Source: Mucilaginibacter phyllosphaerae
GTDB taxonomy: Bacteria; Bacteroidota; Bacteroidia; Sphingobacteriales; Sphingobacteriaceae
DNA: 64,000 nucleotides
Direction of reading: 5' to 3'
Assembly (NCBI RefSeq): GCF_004378255.1
Contig: NZ_SNQG01000008.1
Location: 1-64,000 of the forward strand
Position numbers and translations under genes: made by a program. Below are positions 9,329-17,619 of this stretch, piece after piece (position 1 is the first letter of the stretch; each line of letters opens with the position of its first letter). Under the pieces are notes generated by a model, which saw only the letters and a program-made list of their open reading frames with translations, was not told where the DNA came from and ran no database searches.

Positions 9329-9373
9329 ATCTTAAATTAATTATTTTGAAAACTTCTTGATGTTGATTTTTAA

Positions 9374-9612
9374 TTAATTCCCATTTTCAAAGTTTTCCTT
9401 TCAAAAGTTATGCGGTCCAGCCAAAAATCAATTCCGTCTTTGCCTGCGCCTTGTGGGTCTATCCTTATAATTGGGCCAGTTTTTCATACATAGGCTCATT
9501 TTTATTTTCCATAGCATAAATAAGGCATTCTAATAATTTGGAGAACGATGAAAATAAAATTTCACTTAGGCCTTCCAGGTTGCCGCTATATTCATGGTCA
9601 TATAAACGGATG
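9374..9612 (-). pseudogene. Truncated SUKH immunity gene (third copy)
   Basis: The DNA is clearly homologous to the 3' third of the two intact SUKH genes (same stop context, then the codons for the C-terminal helix and the RLYDHEY region). Homology stops abruptly at about 9612, where sequence of the next gene begins. Drift relative to the intact copies and loss of the N-terminal two thirds show a decayed duplicate. Confidence 0.85.
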
Positions 9613-9627
9613 TTATGAAATTATTAT

Positions 9628-10158
9628 CTATTCAATTCCAAGCATTACTTTATAATAATCTTCATACTCTTCCCCACCAGCATGTAATGCTGCCAGATAT
9701 GCAACCTTTTTTGAGTTTTCAATAAATATCTTTTCTGAGTATTTAGTTAACATTTTTGTTTTTGAAAATTTCATGATTTCATATAAAGCATCAAGAAATT
9801 TCTCTGCATTTTCAGCACATGCGAGTACTATTCTATCACCATAAGCATCATATGAAAAAATTTTACCGTTATCTTTATTAATTATCAGGCGATCGTAAAT
9901 GTCAAAGCCAAAATATAAATATTCGTTGTCTTGTTGATAATCTGCGTCAAATGTGATATCATGAACGCGAAATGACGTAACATCATAATTAGAAATCAGA
10001 TTTACAATTTCATTTTCATACATTTTGTCGGAAATCTTTTTCACATTGAATTCCGCAATATATTGTTCCTTAGATTCTTCCGATATTTCTACGTTTTGAA
10101 AATCCTCCGTATTGGGCTTTAACATAGATACTTTTTTGACAAACTCATTTGCGTTCAT
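9628..10158 (-). CDS. SUKH-like putative immunity protein
   Basis: This is a 176-residue acidic cytoplasmic protein. The middle (FGFDIYDRLIINKDNGKIF, then AEKFLDALYEIMK) shows the strand-turn-strand followed by a helix that is common in SUKH and related Imm families, where a charged NKxxGKI-type turn precedes the last helix. Overall similarity is weak, so the family call is an inference. It sits between an intact SUKH gene and the truncated copy. Its GC content is lower than that of the flanking chromosomal genes, as is usual for exchanged immunity genes. Confidence 0.6.
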   Translation of the reverse strand: MNANEFVKKVSMLKPNTEDFQNVEISEESKEQYIAEFNVKKISDKMYENEIVNLISNYDVTSFRVHDITFDADYQQDNEYLYFGFDIYDRLIINKDNGKIFSYDAYGDRIVLACAENAEKFLDALYEIMKFSKTKMLTKYSEKIFIENSKKVAYLAALHAGGEEYEDYYKVMLGIE

Positions 10159-10205
10159 AATATTTATTCCGTTAAATACCTTGAAAATTTCTTGTTGTGG
10201 ATTTT

Positions 10206-10886
10206 TTATTGATTCCCGTTTTCAAAGTTTTTCTTTTCAAAAACTATGCGATCCAGCCAAAAATCTATACCGTCCTTGCCTGCACCTTCCGGATCTATCC
10301 GTATAAATTCCGGTAGAATTTCATGTATCTGTTCATTATGGTTTTCCATAGCATAAGTAAGGCATTCTAATAATTTGGAGAACGATGAAAATAAAATTTC
10401 ACTAAGGCCTTCCAGGTCGCCACCATATTCATGGTCATATAAACGAATGGGATATTCGTTATCTGCTTTATCTTCCCGTGCATCAAAAACAAAAAAACCT
10501 ATATCATTATCATCCGTTGCAAACGGATACAATTTTTGAGCAATCAACTCCTCAGAAAGATCATTATCGAGGTTGTCAATAATATCCTGTAACGGCTGTG
10601 TTGGAGAAGAATTAGGCAGATATACAACTGGACTGCTTCCACTAAGAAAGAAATAGCTCTTATGCCATTTTATAAAACTTTCGGGAAATTTAATTTTGAA
10701 TTTCTTTTCAATCTTTCGATAATCGTCATGATTTAAAGTACCGTCAATAGGCTTCCATCTATAATAGCCTTCATTATCAACTGATGAAACCATCATTTCT
10801 TTGGGTGTATGTTGAGTATATCCAGCAAATAAGGGGGCATTACGTTTAAAATAGGTGTCAAAAAACTTTTTTATTATATTATCCAT
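10206..10886 (-). CDS. SUKH (SMI1/KNR4) family immunity protein, copy B
   Basis: A 226-residue paralogue of copy A with the same layout: KFPESFIKWHK, IGFFVFDARED, RLYDHEYGG and the C-terminal IDFWLDRI. It begins 8 bases after the stop of the nuclease toxin frame (10895), the position expected of the cognate immunity gene. It differs from copy A mainly in the N-terminal half, which may carry toxin specificity. No signal peptide, so it acts in the cytoplasm to protect against incoming or self toxin. The role is inferred from family and position. Confidence 0.87.
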   Translation of the reverse strand: MDNIIKKFFDTYFKRNAPLFAGYTQHTPKEMMVSSVDNEGYYRWKPIDGTLNHDDYRKIEKKFKIKFPESFIKWHKSYFFLSGSSPVVYLPNSSPTQPLQDIIDNLDNDLSEELIAQKLYPFATDDNDIGFFVFDAREDKADNEYPIRLYDHEYGGDLEGLSEILFSSFSKLLECLTYAMENHNEQIHEILPEFIRIDPEGAGKDGIDFWLDRIVFEKKNFENGNQ

Positions 10887-10894
10887 ACGCTTAG

Positions 10895-12025
10895 TTAATA
10901 ATTGTTAAAACTTCTTGCCGTTGATTTTTTATTAATCACATCTATATCTTCAGTAAAGGTGCCAAGTTTAAGTACGCCCATATATTTTCCTTCATCATCA
11001 TCCCAGATGTAATCAGCATACACATCATAAGTAACTACAGCTCTTATCACTTTACCCGCACTGTTTTTATAAGGCGTTGTTTGAGTTATCATGTAATAAT
11101 CGCCGGTAAAAGGCTGTTTATATATTTTACCAATCTCGTTATTAGCCCCGAACCAGTTTACCCAAGCGTCTGGATTACCTGTTTGTATATCTGTTAAAAA
11201 AGAGAATACCTGCATAACATTAACAAAAGAGTTAAGGGTACCTTTAATACGCAATATTTTACCTTTAACCCTAAATTCATGTAAAATGCTTGTCCATTTT
11301 TGATGCACTTTTGCAGGTATAGCATAAGCGATGTATCCTTGTTCATCATGATGGTGAACCAATTGGCCAAATTTATAGGCCTTGTGTGTAGGGTTGTATT
11401 TTAACCACTGGTCGTCCGCATTAATATCTTTAAAATTTTTATTAGCAATATAGGTCCGATTTTTTTCACTAAACATTTCTGGTCGCTTTTTTAATAACTG
11501 TTCCCAAAAATATTTGGCATTTCTAGGTGCCAACTTTACAGTTCGGGATTCGGCGGGAGCTGGTGTCATATCAATAGGTGTCCCGTTTTTATAATATGCT
11601 TCGGGGATAGGGTCGGTGTTTTTAAGACCTTGCTGCTGCAATTCAGTGCCAATCGAGCCTAATACGTCTTCATAAGTGAACCATTCGGATGGGTACCCGT
11701 TAATAATGCTACTTGGCCTATAACTAGCAGCCCCACTACCAAGATAAGCAGAAGGGGTTCCAAACCCCATCCCTGCAAAATAGATATTACTTACAGTATT
11801 AAGCGTGTTGGAATTGGGTGCACTTGTACCTACAACGTACTCAAAGCCAACCTGAAAAGGACCGATGCTAAAATCAGGGCTAAAATAATGTACAATTTTA
11901 CCATCTGGATTTGTTATATCTGTTAACTGCCCTAAATATTCAACGCCGTTTACTATAGTTACACCGTTATAAGGATCGGTGTACTTTATACCCTGGGTAT
12001 CAAGATAATTTAAAAGATCATCAAG
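10895..12025 (-). CDS. HNH/endonuclease VII-type toxin half of a frameshifted lipoprotein
   Basis: An open frame of 376 codons runs from just inside the upstream lipoprotein gene to 10895. The first ATG is only at 11770, which would give 291 residues. The domain around KYNPTHKAYKFGQLVHHHDEQGY followed by IPAKVHQKW has the arrangement of HNH/endonuclease VII-fold polymorphic toxins (a His cluster, a Gly turn, then a distal His), which cut nucleic acid. About 130 more residues follow, with no clear family. The frame joins the lipoprotein in register if one C is restored at about 12026 (giving PDGSLDDLLNYL). The best reading is a single lipoprotein toxin of about 730 residues broken by a one-base deletion. 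Copy B of SUKH follows 8 bases later. Confidence 0.75.
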   Translation of the reverse strand, partial: LDDLLNYLDTQGIKYTDPYNGVTIVNGVEYLGQLTDITNPDGKIVHYFSPDFSIGPFQVGFEYVVGTSAPNSNTLNTVSNIYFAGMGFGTPSAYLGSGAASYRPSSIINGYPSEWFTYEDVLGSIGTELQQQGLKNTDPIPEAYYKNGTPIDMTPAPAESRTVKLAPRNAKYFWEQLLKKRPEMFSEKNRTYIANKNFKDINADDQWLKYNPTHKAYKFGQLVHHHDEQGYIAYAIPAKVHQKWTSILHEFRVKGKILRIKGTLNSFVNVMQVFSFLTDIQTGNPDAWVNWFGANNEIGKIYKQPFTGDYYMITQTTPYKNSAGKVIRAVVTYDVYADYIWDDDEGKYMGVLKLGTFTEDIDVINKKSTARSFNNY

Positions 12026-13083
12026 CTACCGTCGGGTACCACCGCGTTAGAGCCATTAAGGCCAAAAATGGGTGTTTTTGGAGGCGACACCGGTGGTGGT
12101 GTCGTGGGGCAAGGCACAGGCGTAGGTGTGGGCGTGGTGCCGCCTCCGGTGCCGGGTGCCGGCATGCTTTGTATCACCAGTTTACCGTTCTTTACCACCT
12201 CCGTCATGTCAACCGTATTTGGCTTTGCCGGGATACAGGGTGGTACCGGCGGCACACCTCCGCCGCTGCCATCACCACCATAGCCGCCGCTGCCCCCACT
12301 GCCGCCGTCTCCGTCGCCATGGCAGTTGCCAGATTCAACACTGCCCAAATAATGATAAACGCAGTCTATCAGTTCGCCGCTCGGCAGTTTCTGGCAATTG
12401 TAACTGTAAAAATCGGTAATGGTACATGGCGCAACTACATTGTTAACGCCTTTGCTGTTTATCCGCACGCCGCCTGTTGTTTCGTTAAATGATACGCTGC
12501 CCGTTCGCACACCGTTCACATAGCGCTCTCCGTTCACAAACTGCCTGTCCAGCGTGTAATAAAATATCATCCCGTTAAATAAGCCCGGTATGTTCCTGTA
12601 ATGCAGCTCATCTATCACCGTCTCACTGCCGGGGATGCTCAGGTCTTCTATCACCTTGGCAAAAAAGCTTAAACGGCTGCCATCTTTTTTTTCTATAAAT
12701 ACTACCGTTGTTTTGTTACGGTATTTTCCGTCGAGCTGTTTTAAAGTGTAAAGCCCGCTATCATTCTTCATCTCAAATTCGGCCACAATACTGCTGTCGT
12801 TTCTTTTTTGCAGCGTGTAGCTGTTCCAGTCAACCTCAATTGAATTGATCAGGTCATTATACCATTTACCGGTACTTTGGGTGGCTTTACTATGGGCTTT
12901 TACCCCGTTGGCATATAGCTCTTTCAGCTGCGGGATATGGGCATCGATAGTAGTTAAGGCCTGCGGGTTGGCTGTTTGGTTAACATGGTCCTTTCGGCAG
13001 CCGTTAAAAATAATAACAAAACAAAAAATTGCAGCGAAGTAAAACAACCTGATGGTAATAACAGGCTTAAAAAGATGTTTCAT
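12010..13083 (-). CDS. Lipoprotein N-terminal half of the split toxin
   Basis: The 357-residue product has a lipoprotein signal (hydrophobic stretch then IIFNGCRKD, lipobox Cys near residue 29). A beta-rich region follows, then at about residues 255-335 a low-complexity Gly/Ser and Pro/Thr linker (GGSGGSGGYGG, TTPTPTPVP). The terminus PDGSLMIF overlaps the start of the nuclease frame in another register. A lipid-anchored N-terminus, a flexible linker and a C-terminal nuclease resemble a surface-displayed contact toxin. As it stands it ends before the toxin. Alternatively the two frames could be joined by programmed frameshifting; no slippery heptamer is obvious. Confidence 0.75.
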   Translation of the reverse strand: MKHLFKPVITIRLFYFAAIFCFVIIFNGCRKDHVNQTANPQALTTIDAHIPQLKELYANGVKAHSKATQSTGKWYNDLINSIEVDWNSYTLQKRNDSSIVAEFEMKNDSGLYTLKQLDGKYRNKTTVVFIEKKDGSRLSFFAKVIEDLSIPGSETVIDELHYRNIPGLFNGMIFYYTLDRQFVNGERYVNGVRTGSVSFNETTGGVRINSKGVNNVVAPCTITDFYSYNCQKLPSGELIDCVYHYLGSVESGNCHGDGDGGSGGSGGYGGDGSGGGVPPVPPCIPAKPNTVDMTEVVKNGKLVIQSMPAPGTGGGTTPTPTPVPCPTTPPPVSPPKTPIFGLNGSNAVVPDGSLMIF

Positions 13084-13164
13084 GTGATAGGTTTTCAGTA
13101 AAAAATTACATCGCTAAGTTAACCTGCACGAAACAAATAAACAACAGTAAACAAAAAAACTATT

Positions 13165-13241
13165 TTTACATCCTCGAACTTTTACCGATAGTAAGGTACA
13201 ATACCGACCCCAGGAATGGCGCGAACAGGATAACCAGTACC
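13165..13241 (+). repeat. 77-bp direct repeat, copy 2 (native site)
   Basis: This copy lies inside the intact PLDc_N gene and covers its last codons, encoding the conserved LGSVLYLTIGKSS end. With 7720-7796 it brackets about 5.4 kb. Confidence 0.9.
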
Positions 13242-13387
13242 CAGATCACCTTTGTTGCAGAATTGTTGAAGGTTGCCCTTACGGCATCCAGCAAACTAAA
13301 TATGATGAGGGCAAAGTAAAGTATCACCAGGAAAATGATTACGAAGGTGCCGGTATTGTTTGCACTGAGGATTAAAAGGTTTTGCAT
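13166..13387 (-). CDS. PLDc_N domain small membrane protein
   Basis: A small protein of about 73 residues from the ATG at 13387 (an upstream ATG at 13423 is also open). Two membrane helices are separated by a short loop, then WVLVILFAPFLGSVLYLTIGK. This is the phospholipase D/cardiolipin synthase N-terminal domain (PLDc_N) standing alone, without the catalytic HKD part. Such stand-alone proteins are common in Bacteroidota, often in tandem; their role at the inner membrane is unknown. A frameshifted paralogue follows upstream (13476-13683). Confidence 0.8.
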   Translation of the reverse strand: MQNLLILSANNTGTFVIIFLVILYFALIIFSLLDAVRATFNNSATKVIWVLVILFAPFLGSVLYLTIGKSSRM

Positions 13388-13475
13388 CGCAGGTGGTATT
13401 TGTTTAAGATAGATCCGGTTCATCTAAACAAAAAGCATTCCATATACAGGCAAAGCAGATGATGTGCTGTAAAGC

Positions 13476-13683
13476 TTATGAAATTTTTGAATTTTGGCCG
13501 ATAGAAAGGTAAATTACCGACCCGATGAATGGTGCGAATAAAATAACCAGCACCCATATCAGTTTGCTGATACTGTCTTTAAATTCCGACCGCAGCACGT
13601 TAACCAGGCAATAGGCTACCAACGCAAAATAGATCAGCGGGGATCACTAACAAAATGATTTTTGGTGCACCAAGTCCGCTCAT
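13476..13683 (-). pseudogene. Frameshifted paralogue of the PLDc_N protein
   Basis: From the ATG at 13683 the frame reads MSGLGAPKIILLVIP and then goes wrong. A one-base shift at about 13638 restores LIYFALVAYCLVN, and the frame then runs to IWVLVILFAPFIGSVIYLSIG, a clear match to the neighbouring PLDc_N protein. One extra base (or two missing) in a CCCCG run accounts for it. It may be a pseudogene or a sequence error. Confidence 0.75.
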
Positions 13684-13732
13684 ATTAAGGATAGGTTTAT
13701 ACTTTGCTTAAATATAGTGTTTTTTTGATTAA

Positions 13733-14530
13733 TTATTTAATGCTTCTGCGCTGTACGATATAATAACCCGCCACAAAAACTACCACCGCTACTATCAGGC
13801 TTACATAAACCTCGTGGGTATAAATATTAATTTCCAGGTGGTTGGCAGGGCCTTTATTGTTTTTGATCATGCTCCTTACAGCGCCCATCGGGTGTGCATA
13901 AGGGAAAAGGTAGCTGTACTCCCAGTTATTGCTGGCCAGTATAACGCCGGTAATGGTAGCCACAAAGCCCAGGCCCATCGGCTTCAAAAAATCTGCCCAT
14001 AAAAGGCTTAATAAAAATTGGATGGACAGGATTCCCAGGGCCGATAAAAACAGCTTGTAATAAACCTGCACCAGCTCCAGCTCCATGTGGTATTCGCCAA
14101 ATTTAAGTTCGGGCTTTAAGGCACCCAGTAAGTTGCCAAAGGCTATATTAAATATTACAAAAAGGGCCAGGCATAAAAACAGTAAAAACAGGGCATAAAA
14201 ATACTTGGCGCCATAAACTGCCCAGCGCGACAGGGGCAGGCTGAACAGGGTTTTCCAGGTATCGGCCTTATGCTCTACATTGTTTACCGAGTAGGCCACA
14301 AATATGGTATAAATAGGCAACAGTAACGACCCCATGCTGCCCAGGCTTATCATACTCAACTGCACCCACAGCATCATAGGCGGGGTATTTACAAACTTAT
14401 CGCTTTTAGTATAAACAGCAACAAAGGCCAGCAGGCTGATGAGTACCGGCAGAATAATAGCACCCCAAAAGCCAAGCGTTTTGCGGGTTTTGTAAAACTC
14501 AGACCGGAATGATAGTATAAATCCCTTCAT
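13733..14530 (-). CDS. ABC-2 type transporter permease
   Basis: A 265-residue membrane protein with six predicted helices, starting with the cytoplasmic segment MKGFILSFRSEFYKTRKTLGFW typical of lantibiotic-immunity/ABC-2 permeases (MutE/EpiE-like). It pairs with the ATPase encoded 9 bases upstream. Such importers or exporters often remove peptide antibiotics or act on lipids at the inner membrane. The substrate is not indicated. Divergent LytS/LytR-type genes nearby suggest control by that pair. Confidence 0.85.
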   Translation of the reverse strand: MKGFILSFRSEFYKTRKTLGFWGAIILPVLISLLAFVAVYTKSDKFVNTPPMMLWVQLSMISLGSMGSLLLPIYTIFVAYSVNNVEHKADTWKTLFSLPLSRWAVYGAKYFYALFLLFLCLALFVIFNIAFGNLLGALKPELKFGEYHMELELVQVYYKLFLSALGILSIQFLLSLLWADFLKPMGLGFVATITGVILASNNWEYSYLFPYAHPMGAVRSMIKNNKGPANHLEINIYTHEVYVSLIVAVVVFVAGYYIVQRRSIK

Positions 14531-14539
14531 GATGATGGT

Positions 14540-15439
14540 TTAGTTGCGGTTGGTGGTGATATCTAAAAATAGGCGTTCCAGGTCCTTATGCTGTTTGTTG
14601 ATGCCGAACACCGTGATGCCGTTTTGCACCAGCAGGGCGTTCATTTCGCTTATTTGCTGTTTAGATGTAAAGGGGATAAGCAGGTGGTCGTTCGCTATCT
14701 CGCTTACCTCTAAGTTATGGCGTTTTAACAGGTTGGCAGCATCAACCGTATTGTCGGTTTCTATGTAAACCTGCGGCTGGTTAATGTTCTGCAGATCGCC
14801 AATGGTTCCCTGGAACATCATTTTACCATGGTTGATGATCCCCACGTGGGTAGCCATCTTCTCTACCTCGGATAGCAGGTGGCTGGATACAAATACCGTT
14901 TTCCCTTCTTTAACAATGCGCAGCATCAGCTCGCGTATCTCGATGATGCCGTTTGGGTCGAGCCCGTTGGTAGGCTCATCCAGTATCAACAGCTTGGGGT
15001 CGTTAAGCAGGGCAAGGGCAATCCCCAGGCGTTGCTTCATCCCCAGCGAATACTGGCCTGCCTTTTTGCCGGCCGCAGCGGTTAGCTGCACCAGTTTAAG
15101 CATATCATCCACACGCTGTTCTTTCACCTGCAAAAGCATGGCGCGGTTCATCAGGTTCTCTTTACCGGTAAGGTGGTGGTATATGGCAGGCTGCTCTATC
15201 AGCGAGCCTATCTGTTTTAAAATGCCGATACGGTTGCTGTTCAGCTCTTTATCAAAAATATGAATGCTGCCTTCGCCTGTTTTTAACAGGTTAAGCAGCA
15301 TTTTGATGGTGGTGGTTTTGCCGGCGCCATTAGGCCCCAAAAAACCATAGATGCTGCCGGCGGGCACTTCCAGCGACAGTGATTTTACCACCTGCTGATC
15401 GCCGAAGCTGAATGATAAGCCGTTGGTTTGGATTACCAT
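14540..15439 (-). CDS. ABC transporter ATP-binding protein
   Basis: The 299-residue ATPase has Walker A GPNGAGKT (about residue 35), the Q-loop region after the insertion, the signature YSLGMKQR, Walker B LLILDEPTNGLDP and the H-loop SSHLLSEV. After about residue 215 comes the C-terminal extension common in the CcmA/BcrA-like group. It powers the ABC-2 permease downstream. The start overlaps the end of the small upstream gene by 7 bases, indicating translational coupling. Confidence 0.92.
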   Translation of the reverse strand: MVIQTNGLSFSFGDQQVVKSLSLEVPAGSIYGFLGPNGAGKTTTIKMLLNLLKTGEGSIHIFDKELNSNRIGILKQIGSLIEQPAIYHHLTGKENLMNRAMLLQVKEQRVDDMLKLVQLTAAAGKKAGQYSLGMKQRLGIALALLNDPKLLILDEPTNGLDPNGIIEIRELMLRIVKEGKTVFVSSHLLSEVEKMATHVGIINHGKMMFQGTIGDLQNINQPQVYIETDNTVDAANLLKRHNLEVSEIANDHLLIPFTSKQQISEMNALLVQNGITVFGINKQHKDLERLFLDITTNRN

Positions 15440-15639
15440 ATCTTGTCTGTAGCAATGGTGGCCACTGTTTTAATAACGGTTATACCCTTAATAAATAATG
15501 ATGTAGCCTGCACTGCCGAATTTTGGGCAGTATATTGTTTCTTTTGTTCAAACTGGTAGCTTACGCCCATGATGATGGCAAATACTACAGGGGCCAGTAA
15601 TAAGATAAATGGATTGGAGTTTGAAACTAACTTTTTCAT
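15433..15639 (-). CDS. Small single-pass membrane protein of the ABC operon
   Basis: The product is 68 residues from the ATG at 15639 (an upstream ATG at 15678 adds 13 residues). One strong membrane helix (NPFILLLAPVVFAIIMGV) is followed by a polar segment and ends in TIATDKIW. No family is recognised. Its stop overlaps the ATPase start by 7 bases, so it is the first gene of the transporter operon and may be an accessory subunit or a leader-type protein. Confidence 0.6.
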   Translation of the reverse strand: MKKLVSNSNPFILLLAPVVFAIIMGVSYQFEQKKQYTAQNSAVQATSLFIKGITVIKTVATIATDKIW

Positions 15640-15746
15640 TTTTGTGATTGTTTGATGAAACAAAGAAACACCAAACAACCAAGCCGCTAAAACTATTTAG
15701 ACCAACAGCCAGCATTTGTAGATGAACAGGCATAAAGCAGGCTTAA

Positions 15747-15778
15747 CCCGTTCGTCGGGGTTTAAAGCCCGTTCATCG
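15747..15778 (+). promoter_or_regulatory. Pair of LytTR-like operator repeats
   Basis: CCCGTTCGTCG at 15747-15757 and CCCGTTCATCG at 15768-15778 form a direct repeat with a 21-bp period, i.e. two helical turns on the same face. Each half fits the LytTR recognition word (xxCGTTN[AG][TG]) at nearly every position. The pair lies between the divergent ABC operon and the histidine kinase/LytTR regulator genes, the expected place for auto- and cross-control. Confidence 0.6.
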
Positions 15779-15862
15779 AAATATAGCTGTACTAAGTATA
15801 ATTACACAAGTAAATACATATCTAAATACTACTTTAGATGCTGATAATTAGGAAAGGTTTAA

Positions 15863-16879
15863 ATGAAAAAAGGCTGGCAAATATCCTGTCATATCCTCAT
15901 CTGGCTGGGCTTCATCGTTTTTTTTGCCTCGCTTGCGCGCTTTAGCGGCAAAATGTCTGTACAGGCAGTGCTGGTGGTTTTTGTATTGTACGGTTTTATC
16001 AACATCAGCCTATTTTACCTTAACTACCTGGTGCTCATCCCGCGTTTTTTAGATAAAAAAAAATATAAGTTATACGCACTAAGCATACTGGCGGCGCTTG
16101 TGGGCTTTGGGCTGCTGAAATATGGGTGCGGGCTTATTTTTAAGCGCGAGATACTTATGCATACCAAAGGCACGCAGGAAACCGCTTTTTTAAAGTATTT
16201 TACCAATACGGTTATCATCTCTACCATATTTTTATTTTTAAGTGCCGTTTTAAAGTTTACGGTAGACTGGTTTTTGAACGAGCGGGTGCAGCGCGACCTG
16301 GAGAACCAGCGCTTATCGGCCGAGTTATCCTTCCTTAAATCGCAGATAAACCCGCACTTTTTATTCAATTCCTTAAACAGTATTTATTCGCTGGCCTACC
16401 AAAAATCGGATACCACGCCCGAGGCGATCCTGAAGCTATCCGAAATTATGCGCTACATGCTTTACGAGTGTAACGATAATAAGGTGGACCTGGATAAGGA
16501 GCTGCAGTACCTGCAAAACTATATCGACCTGCAAAAGATCCGTTTTGGCAACCACGCCTTTATTAATTTTGAGGTGAACGGCGCGGTTACCAACCAGCAG
16601 ATAGTGCCCCTGCTGCTGATATCTTTTATAGAAAATGCCTTTAAACACGGCATTGCCAATGATGCGGCAGCACCCATTACCATGCGCATTAACGTGGATG
16701 ACGGGCATCTTTCCTTTTTTATCCGGAATAAAAAGCATACACATAACCGCGATGCATCCGGCGGGATAGGCCTGGCCAACGTACGCCGGCGGCTAAACCT
16801 GTTATACCCCGGTAAATATAATTTAGATATTCGCGACGAAGCGGATACGTACACTTGTCAATTATCCTTAGTTTTATAG
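15863..16879 (+). CDS. LytS/YehU-type sensor histidine kinase
   Basis: A 338-residue kinase with four membrane helices in the first about 135 residues, a short coiled linker (ERVQRDLENQRLSAE), and a His_kinase (PF06580-type) domain. H165 in QINPHFLFNSLN is the phospho-acceptor. The ATP-binding region has the N-box SFIENAFKHG and the G-box GGIGLANVRRRL. This class pairs with LytTR regulators, and one is encoded immediately downstream (16882), overlapping its region by a few bases. It probably senses an envelope signal and controls the divergent ABC transporter. Confidence 0.92.
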   Translation: MKKGWQISCHILIWLGFIVFFASLARFSGKMSVQAVLVVFVLYGFINISLFYLNYLVLIPRFLDKKKYKLYALSILAALVGFGLLKYGCGLIFKREILMHTKGTQETAFLKYFTNTVIISTIFLFLSAVLKFTVDWFLNERVQRDLENQRLSAELSFLKSQINPHFLFNSLNSIYSLAYQKSDTTPEAILKLSEIMRYMLYECNDNKVDLDKELQYLQNYIDLQKIRFGNHAFINFEVNGAVTNQQIVPLLLISFIENAFKHGIANDAAAPITMRINVDDGHLSFFIRNKKHTHNRDASGGIGLANVRRRLNLLYPGKYNLDIRDEADTYTCQLSLVL

Positions 16880-16881
16880 CC

Positions 16882-17610
16882 ATGATCAGATGCCTTGTTG
16901 TTGACGATGAGCCTTTGGCGCTTAACATACTGGAAGATTATATCTCCAAAATACCTTTTTTGCAATTGGTAAAAGCCACAACCAACCCTATTGAAGCCCT
17001 TACCCTGGTGCAGGCCGGCGGCATAGAACTGGTTTTTTTGGATGTGCAGATGCCCGAGCTTACCGGCATCCAGTTCCTGAAAATAGCCAACGGTAAAGCT
17101 AAAGTGATATTAACCACCGCCTACCCGCAATACGCACTGGAAGGGTACGAGCTGGATGTGGTTGATTACCTGTTAAAACCTATCGCTTTCGACAGGTTCT
17201 TTAAATCGGTACAAAAGGCGCAGGGCATTATACAGCCTGCATCAAAACCCGCTTCGCCCGCCCCCGAGCCTGTACAGCAGGATGATTTTATGAGCGATTT
17301 TATTTTTGTGAAAACCGAGCATAAAATACAAAAGGTTTACCTGCACGACATCTTGTTTATAGAGGGCCTGAAAGATTACATATCCATTTTTACCCCTGCC
17401 GAGCGCATTATTACCCTGCAGGGCATGAAAAAGATGGAGGATGCACTACCGCCCAGGCATTTTATCAGGGTGCATAAATCTTACATCGTATCTATCAATA
17501 AAATAGACAGTATAGATCGCAGTCGTATTTTTATAGGCGACAAAGTGATACCGGTAGGGGATACCTACCGGGAGGATTTCTTTAAGATCGTAGACGGCAA
17601 AAATATATAG
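16882..17610 (+). CDS. LytTR family response regulator
   Basis: The product is 242 residues from the ATG at 16882, chosen because MIRCLVVDDEP is the exact start of a receiver domain; an upstream in-frame ATG at 16855 lies inside the kinase gene. The phospho-acceptor is D54 in VFLDVQMPE, with the conserved T and K in LTTAY and LLKPI. A Pro/Ala linker (residues about 120-138) leads to a LytTR DNA-binding domain (FVKTEHKIQKV through FIRVHKSYIV). It acts as a transcription regulator of the preceding kinase. Two LytTR-like sites lie at 15747-15778. Confidence 0.93.
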   Translation: MIRCLVVDDEPLALNILEDYISKIPFLQLVKATTNPIEALTLVQAGGIELVFLDVQMPELTGIQFLKIANGKAKVILTTAYPQYALEGYELDVVDYLLKPIAFDRFFKSVQKAQGIIQPASKPASPAPEPVQQDDFMSDFIFVKTEHKIQKVYLHDILFIEGLKDYISIFTPAERIITLQGMKKMEDALPPRHFIRVHKSYIVSINKIDSIDRSRIFIGDKVIPVGDTYREDFFKIVDGKNI

Positions 17611-17619
17611 TGTAACCAG

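Noticed and set aside
12068..12492. Long plus-strand frames opposite the Gly/Pro-rich linker of the lipoprotein
   Set aside because: They are antisense shadows of low-complexity codons (GGT/CCG runs); the minus-strand frame has the signal peptide and overlaps in register with its neighbours.
8640..13090. CRISPR-like array suggested by repeated near-identical DNA
   Set aside because: The repeats are full paralogous SUKH genes and one fragment, not short regularly spaced repeats.
14784..15263. A 159-codon plus-strand frame inside the ABC ATPase gene
   Set aside because: It is fully antisense to a gene with all ABC motifs, and its composition (Ser/Pro-rich) is typical of antisense translation.
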